A DNA stretch of 64,000 nt from Bromus sterilis (Eukaryota > Streptophyta > Magnoliopsida > Poales > Poaceae). The translations under genes were made by a program, and so were the position numbers. Under the pieces are notes generated by a model. The model did not search any database. It was not told where the DNA came from and saw only the letters and a list, made by a program, of their open reading frames with translations. Of the stretch, positions 58,751 to 64,000 are shown piece after piece (the first letter of the stretch is position 1; each line of letters starts with the position of its first letter). The stretch is from contig OX465597.1 of the NCBI GenBank assembly GCA_950022295.1, positions 382,695,016-382,759,015 of the forward strand. Reading direction: 5' to 3'.

Positions 58751-60220
58751 GGTGATGGCTCTCGTCGGAATCCCAAGCGCAAGGCCTCGGGTGCACCCGG
58801 AAGCAACTTCAAGAAGGTTGCTCACAAGAAGAAGGAACCGGTCAAGCCGGTGGCAGAGTTTTCTCTTCCCGAGTAAAGGGCCTACCGTTGTGTCAATCCT
58901 TACCGTGAAGAGCAAGACCCAGAGTTAGTTGGCACTCAGTTCTGGAATAAGACTCAGATGGATGTGTTCCACAAGGTTATGATGCACAGGAAGAACAAGT
59001 TTGTTCCACACGTGAAGTCTGTACAGCTGAGGCACATGCAGACTTACCCCGATTACTTTGGAGAGGCATACGCTCTATGCGAGAAGTTTGGGATTCTGGA
59101 CATCATCTCCTTCAACAAGCGGTTCGATGTCGAGCTTCTTGCCCAGTTCTTTGCTACAGTGTACTTCACCAGTAACGATGATCGGACCATCGTTTGGATG
59201 TGCAAGGACGAGCAAGTCAGATGCACATGGGGAGAGTTCATGACAGCTCTGTGCATTCCCGTCTCCACGCAAGAGGCACCCGTTGGTGTCAGCCCATATG
59301 CTTCAGCAACTGAAAAGCCCAAGAGCCAACTAGGGCCTTATTAGAAGTCAATTCCATATATAAATGCCAAGGGACAACAGAAGTATAGAGTGGTCCTCTG
59401 CCCGTTCTTGGACATCATGCATCGCATTTTACGGACTTCTCTGTTTCCCCGTGTGGGAAATCTGGACATGGTTCACGGGCATCTGGTGGACATGCTTCTC
59501 CTCTGTGAGGAGTGCAAGGGCACCACGCAGACCTTGGATGTCTGTGACATCATGTGGAAGGAGCTTCATGCTGCTGTGATGGAACGTAAGGTTACCATTT
59601 ATGGACCTTATCTTCAGGTCCTCTTCGAGATCACGTGGGCAGCTACCTTTGCTGTTGAGCGCCTTCCCGTTGGGCCTCTGACTGCTCACGAGGAGGTTCA
59701 GCTGCGCATCAAGGACAACTGGGCTGGCGGTCATGGTCCTGCGCATGGTTCCCCCCCTCCTGCCGGGTTTGATGAGGAGATTCAGGAGGAGCAGGAGGCT
59801 GGTGGAGGCAGTGTTCCCCGCACACGCTCTGGTGCGAGCTTTGGTGTTGGTGGTTCGTCTTCTGCACAGGGTCCAGAGCAGCCCGGATGGGCTGCCAAGC
59901 TCACCAGGAAGGTGAAGCAGCTCTTCTGCCTTCAGACTGACGTTCAGCACTACCTGTATGAGGCCCACAAGAGGGAGAAGAAGAACAGGATACTGCAAAA
60001 GGATTTCTACAGACAGCAGGGCATGCCCGTCTCGAGTGGGTCTGAGCGGAGCATCACTCCCGAGGACATGTGGATCTCCCAGTTCATCGCGTGGGACCTC
60101 ACTGATGACATGCCTGGCCCTTCGTCCACTGCTCAGCAGCCAGCTACTGATGACACAGAGGCAGCAGTGGAGTCCGAGGAGTCTGACGATGACGAGGACT
60201 ACGACCAGGACGACGAGTAG
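58751..60220 (+). pseudogene. Copia ORF3, env-position ORF downstream of pol (two stops)
   Basis: A single frame of about 490 codons is interrupted by TAA at 58874-58876 and TAG at 59342-59344. It begins with a basic stretch (SRRNPKRKASG, KKVAHKKKE). Its middle (about 59060-59650) resembles the putative plant transposon protein domain found in other grass retroelements (FDVELLAQFF, VRCTWGEFM). It ends with a Gly/Ser-rich linker and a strongly acidic tail (ESEESDDDEDYDQDDE). No signal peptide or convincing membrane segment is seen in this frame, so an envelope function is not supported. No in-frame ATG is clear at the start, which fits expression by splicing. The role is unknown. Confidence 0.7.
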
Positions 60221-60715
60221 TTCATCACCTTGGGACGCTAGGTCATTCTCTGCCTTTTTGGCGTCTTGATGCCAAAGTGGGAGAGAGGTCTAGGATTCCG
60301 ATTTGCATCTTCTCAGGGTTGGGCGAGTCACAAGCGTGTTTTATTTGTCTCATCTTCTCCGCTTGTGAACTCCGTTTATTTTCTTTGGTTTTTAGTCCGT
60401 CTTATGAGAGTTCCGTGATATATGGTGTGAGACATATGCTATCTTATGCTCGTACTATTATTGTCTTGTTATGTGGTGCAATGTTATGACATGTTATCCT
60501 TATGCTCACATACTTGTTTTGTCTAGCTTAGTATGGCCTAGTGTATAAAATATAGGGGGAGTGTCCTCCTTATGTGTGTGTCTTGCATTCCAGAGGCATA
60601 TCAAAAATGATGCACACATCAAGGGGGAGCCTGTCTATATTTTATAAACTAATGGCATGTTGTTTTAATATTCCCTATTTTTATTGTGCAAATCTTGTGT
60701 TGTCATCAATACACC
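60221..60715 (+). other. Copia 3' untranslated region with repeated polypurine-like tracts
   Basis: No gene. Tracts of the form AGGGGGAG occur at about 60555-60562 and 60622-60629, before the true polypurine tract at 60716-60729. Confidence 0.65.
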
Positions 60716-60729
60716 AAAAAGGGGGAGAT
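60716..60729 (+). other. Polypurine tract of the copia element
   Basis: AAAAAGGGGGAGAT directly precedes the 3' LTR start at 60730. Confidence 0.85.
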
Positions 60730-62222
60730 TGATAGAGCATGTTTTCCCTTGATTGGTTTTAGTGATTGATGACAATACATTTGCGGACTAACCGGGTGTG
60801 ATGAGCATTTCAGATAACGACATTATTGGCACAAGACGGTTATTACCCCTCGGTGTACGAAACGTGAAGACTGAGTTTTTCTTTCGATCTCCTTTTGTGT
60901 TAATTGAGTCGTAGGAAAACCGTACTATGAAGAGGGGATCCTCTTTGGAAATGGTGGGTGGAATCATCACACGGTCTCACTTTCTGCACCCACATATTTC
61001 TTTTGCGTCGTGGAGGTGTGGGGACTTTTGGATGTGGCTCCCTGGCTCTGCCAGGGCGGTAGTACCGCTCCACGGTAGTACCGTGGACCAATATCGCATC
61101 CACTACCGGATTCCCACTGGACTCTGCGGTAGTGGAGGCGGCACTGGGGCTCGGTAGTACCGTGGAGCGGTAGTACCGCTCCTAGAGCGGTAGTACCGTG
61201 CAGTGGTAGTACCGTGAACCAGTACCGCATCCACTACCGGATTCCCACTGGACTTTGTGGTAGTGGAGGCGGCACTGGGGCTCGGTAGTACCGCTGCGCG
61301 GTAGTACCGTGAACCAGTACCGCATCCACTACCGGATTCCCACTGGACTCTGCGGTAGTATGGGCGGCACTGGGGCTCGGTAGTACCGTGGAGCGGTAGT
61401 ACCGCAGTGCGGTAGTACCGCAGTGCGGTAGTACCGCTTCTGAAGCGGTACTACCGTGGTTGGTGGACAGCCAACGGCTGCATTTAAGGGCACCTATAAA
61501 AGGGGGTCTTCTTCCCCATTGATACTTACCTCATTTATTGCTCTCACATCCATTGACGCCCACGCTCCATTCTTGCCCGATCTCCCTCCCTAGCCATCAA
61601 AACTTGTTGATTCTCTAGGGTTTGGAAGAGGAGGCCCCGATCTACACTTCCACCAAAGGATATTTGATTCCCCCCACTAATCCCGTGTGGATCTTGTTAC
61701 TCTTGGGTGCGTTGGTGCCCTAGACGGAAGAGGTCACCTCGAAGCCACATTCCATTGTGGTGAAGCTTCGTGGTTTCGTTGGGAGCCTCCAATTAAATTG
61801 TGGAGTTTGCCCCAACCTTGTTTGTAAAGGTTTGGTTGCCACCTTCAAGGCCGCCTCGTAGTGGATCACGACATCTTACATCGGTAAGAGCGTGAGGAGA
61901 AATAGGGTGGCCCTCGTTGGCTTCGTGTGAGCATTGTGCTCCTCACCCTCTCCAAACGGAGAAGTACTTCTCGAAAGAGAAGGAACTTCGGAAACACATC
62001 CTTGTCTTCCGTGTCCCCCTTTACCTTTACATTGCGCAAGTTACTTTCCTTGATTATTTATTGCTTGCTTGTTATATGATAGTTGTTGGCATATAGGTTG
62101 CTCACATAGTTGCATATCTAGACAACCTATATTCCTTGTTGAGCCTAAATTGTTAAGAAAAGTTTAAAAAGTGTTAGTCGCCTATTCACCCCCCCCCTCT
62201 AGTCGACATTCCGATCCTTTCA
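60730..62222 (+). repeat. 3' LTR of the copia element (1493 bp)
   Basis: It begins TGATAGAGCA and ends ATCCTTTCA. It is nearly identical to the 5' LTR outside the repeat array. The array (about 61055-61455) holds about 13 GGTAGTACC-type copies in three longer units (starts near 61089, 61220 and 61315). The TATA box is at 61495-61502. Confidence 0.9.
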
Positions 62223-62227
62223 CATAC
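62223..62227 (+). other. Target site duplication, right copy (CATAC)
   Basis: Identical to 50989-50993 and adjoins the copia 3' LTR end. Confidence 0.92.
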
Positions 62228-62828
62228 ACTTATAGCTCTTTGTGCATCTGCATGTTGCATGGCAATCCCTACTCCTCACACCATATCTATCATTTGGCTT
62301 CTTGCATATGATTGTGCTCATTGGTGTGAGCCTTTCTGACTTTTTGACTTCCTACCCCCCTCATTATTCTATTTTGCCTTCCTAAGTGCCAACGTATCTT
62401 GCTTGCGCTCATCCATTGCATGAGTGCTCGAAATCGAAAGGGAGAGGATTAGTTTGACTTGTACCTGACTAGTGGTCTGGGGACGAGTCATAATAAGATT
62501 CCAAAGGGACCATGTGTGAAAATTAGTAGGTTGAGTTCTCAACAACTATTCAGTATTTTTTTGCTCTAAACCTTCCCCACTCTTGGCACGGGAACTCCGA
62601 CTGGAGACATTCGACTCATGCACAGCAAGAGCTCAATTGTCTATATGTTCTTTCATTGCTTGCTCAATATCAACTATAGATTATTTCTTTATATCACTTT
62701 GTCTTTGACTTACGCATCTTCATTACATTAGATTGATTTCCTTTACTCCTAATTAGCATGTCACATCAAAATTTATCTTGTTATCATTTACCTACTTGAG
62801 GACGAGCAGGAATTAAGCTTGGGGATAC
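62228..62828 (+). other. 3' internal end of the pol-less gypsy with polypurine tract
   Basis: No gene is seen in this ~600 bp. At the end, AAGCTTGGGGATAC (62815-62828) is the polypurine tract before the 3' LTR, preceded by GAGGACGAGCAGG, a block common before such tracts in grass gypsy elements. Confidence 0.75.
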
Positions 62829-64000
62829 TGGTATGTCACAAACGTATCTATAATTTTTTCTCGTTCCATGCCCTTTTTGTGTCATTGCTACATCTCCATG
62901 CCATGCTTTTGAATCATTTATTGAACTAACCTACTAATATAGAGCCCAGTGCCAGTTCATGTCTGTTTGTCTTTGCAATGCAGAAAAAGTCCAAAAATGA
63001 AGTTGCTCAGAAAATTCCCAAAAGATATTTACATCGGAAGAGTCCTTCATCCGGAGGACTGAGTCAGGAGGTGGCCCCAGGCCCCCAGACGCCCTCCCGG
63101 CGCGGCCAGGGGGACCCGCTCCAGGTAGCCGCCTGGGTGACCTAGGCACCGCCTCGGACTCCCCCTTGGCCTATATATTTACCCGTGACACAAAAACCCG
63201 GGATATCGAACTCATTTTTCCAGAATATCTCCCGATCTCCGCCGCCATCAAAACCTAGCTTCGGGGGTCACCAGGATCCTGCTCCGGCACCCTGCCGGAG
63301 AGGGCCTTGGACCCCGGGGCCATCTTCATCAACTCCTCTTCACCCCATGATGGATCGTGAGTAGTTCCTCCTTGGACTACGGGTTCTTGGCAGTAGCTAT
63401 GTGGTATCTTCTCCCCCTAGATCTTCAATACAAAGTTCTCATGAGTTGTTCTCATGAGCTAACCTACACGATTGAGATCCATATGATGTAATTGGTGTTG
63501 TGTTTGTTGGGATCCGATGAATTGTTACCTTGTTCAATCCTTAGAGGTTTATGAATTATTGTTGCTGCAATTTTGTTGTTCTTAATGCTTGTTACTAGTG
63601 CACGAGTAGCATGATTTCAGATCTGATCACGTTATGGTTGCATGATTATAATTGTTGTTCTAGATCTTATCTACGGTTGTATGCACATATTATAGTCCGG
63701 AACCGGCGATCCCAATGGTGAAAGCTTGGGACACCAAAGGGGATGGGCTATAATTTGAGGATCACATGTGTTCATAGAGTGTTAATGCTTTGTTCCGGTG
63801 CTCTTTGACAGGAGCAACTTAATCTCCGTAAGTTCCTTTTGGCCCCGTTTGTAGAGGGACGGTAGGACAAAACATGTTGTGCAAGTTCTTATTGCAAGCA
63901 CGTACAACTACATACGAAACACATGCCTACATTTGGTTCTTAGACTAGGATTTCTCTAGTTTGTTCTTTGGCTAGAGTTAGTGCAATTTTGTCAATTGCC
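62829..64000 (+). repeat. 3' LTR of the pol-less gypsy (partial, cut by window end)
   Basis: It begins TGGTATGTCA, matching the 5' LTR start TGATACGTCT with three changes, and follows it to the window end, which corresponds to about 47320 in the 5' LTR. It keeps the G/C-rich inverted block (about 63085-63160) and CTATATATTT (63171-63180), a likely TATA box that the 5' LTR has lost. Confidence 0.82.

Larger units (their letters stand above)
50994..62222 (+). mobile_element. Complete Sirevirus-like Ty1-copia element (11,229 bp)
   Basis: It has LTRs at 50994-52379 and 60730-62222, a 5-bp target duplication (CATAC), a tRNA-Met primer site, gag with a CCHC knuckle and long coiled coil, pol in copia order (protease, integrase, RT, RNase H) and a third ORF between pol and the 3' LTR. 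Palindrome arrays just upstream of the TATA box and several polypurine-like tracts are also seen. This set of features is that of Sireviruses (SIRE/Maximus lineage). It inserted into the pol-less gypsy. All coding frames are interrupted. Confidence 0.9.
46543..64000 (+). mobile_element. Pol-less gypsy element with tRNA-Asp primer site (extends past window)
   Basis: It comprises a 5' LTR (46543-47652), primer site (47664-47681), one broken ORF (47746-48912), long non-coding sequence (48913-50993 and 62228-62828), polypurine tract and 3' LTR (62829 to the window end). The internal region without the nested copia is only about 3.9 kb and contains no protease, RT, RNase H or integrase. The primer site is of the type used by Athila/Tat-like gypsy elements. 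It is probably a non-autonomous derivative moved by enzymes from a relative. Confidence 0.8.

Overview
This window is plant nuclear repeat DNA. It holds no host gene that I can support. All recognisable coding sequence is gag, pol or accessory sequence of LTR retrotransposons nested in one another. The families point to a large-genome grass, most likely Triticeae (wheat, barley, rye or Aegilops): a chromodomain Ty3/gypsy family with ~4 kb LTRs (Tekay/Del type), a Tat-lineage gypsy with a second RNase H, gypsy LTRs starting TGATACG with a tRNA-Asp primer site, and a Sirevirus-like Ty1/copia element. The species assignment is inference.

Layout. 1-21956 (minus strand) is a tandem LTR-internal-LTR-internal-LTR array of the Tekay-like family: LTR_a 1-1976 (cut by the window edge), internal 1, LTR_b 7836-11886, internal 2, LTR_c 17879-21956. 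It abuts a rearranged LTR fragment at 21957-22484. From 22485 to 43740 lies a Tat-lineage gypsy on the minus strand (5' LTR 43292-43740, gag-PR, RT, RNase H, integrase, 3' UTR tandem repeats, no 3' LTR seen). It is split by a complete younger Tekay-like element at 26220-39673 (target duplication AGAGG) that landed inside its RT, and by a solo LTR at 40459-42139. 43741-44523 is a plus-strand gag fragment of another gypsy. 44524-46542 is the 3' LTR and 3' internal end of a minus-strand gypsy. This is interrupted at 46543 by a plus-strand, pol-less gypsy with a tRNA-Asp primer site (5' LTR 46543-47652, 3' LTR from 62829 past the window end). That element in turn contains a complete Sirevirus-like copia at 50994-62222 (target duplication CATAC).

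Function and decay. Each autonomous-type element once encoded capsid/nucleocapsid, protease, reverse transcriptase, RNase H and integrase, but every polyprotein here is interrupted by stops, frameshifts or deletions, so none looks able to move by itself now. Accessory coding sequences are the most interesting content: a conserved ORF upstream of gag in the Tekay-like elements, a third ORF downstream of pol in the copia element, and an unrecognised Cys/Tyr-rich acidic ORF in the pol-less gypsy. The non-coding parts carry clear structure: palindrome arrays next to a TATA box, a covarying hairpin at LTR termini, 3' UTR tandem repeats and polypurine tracts.
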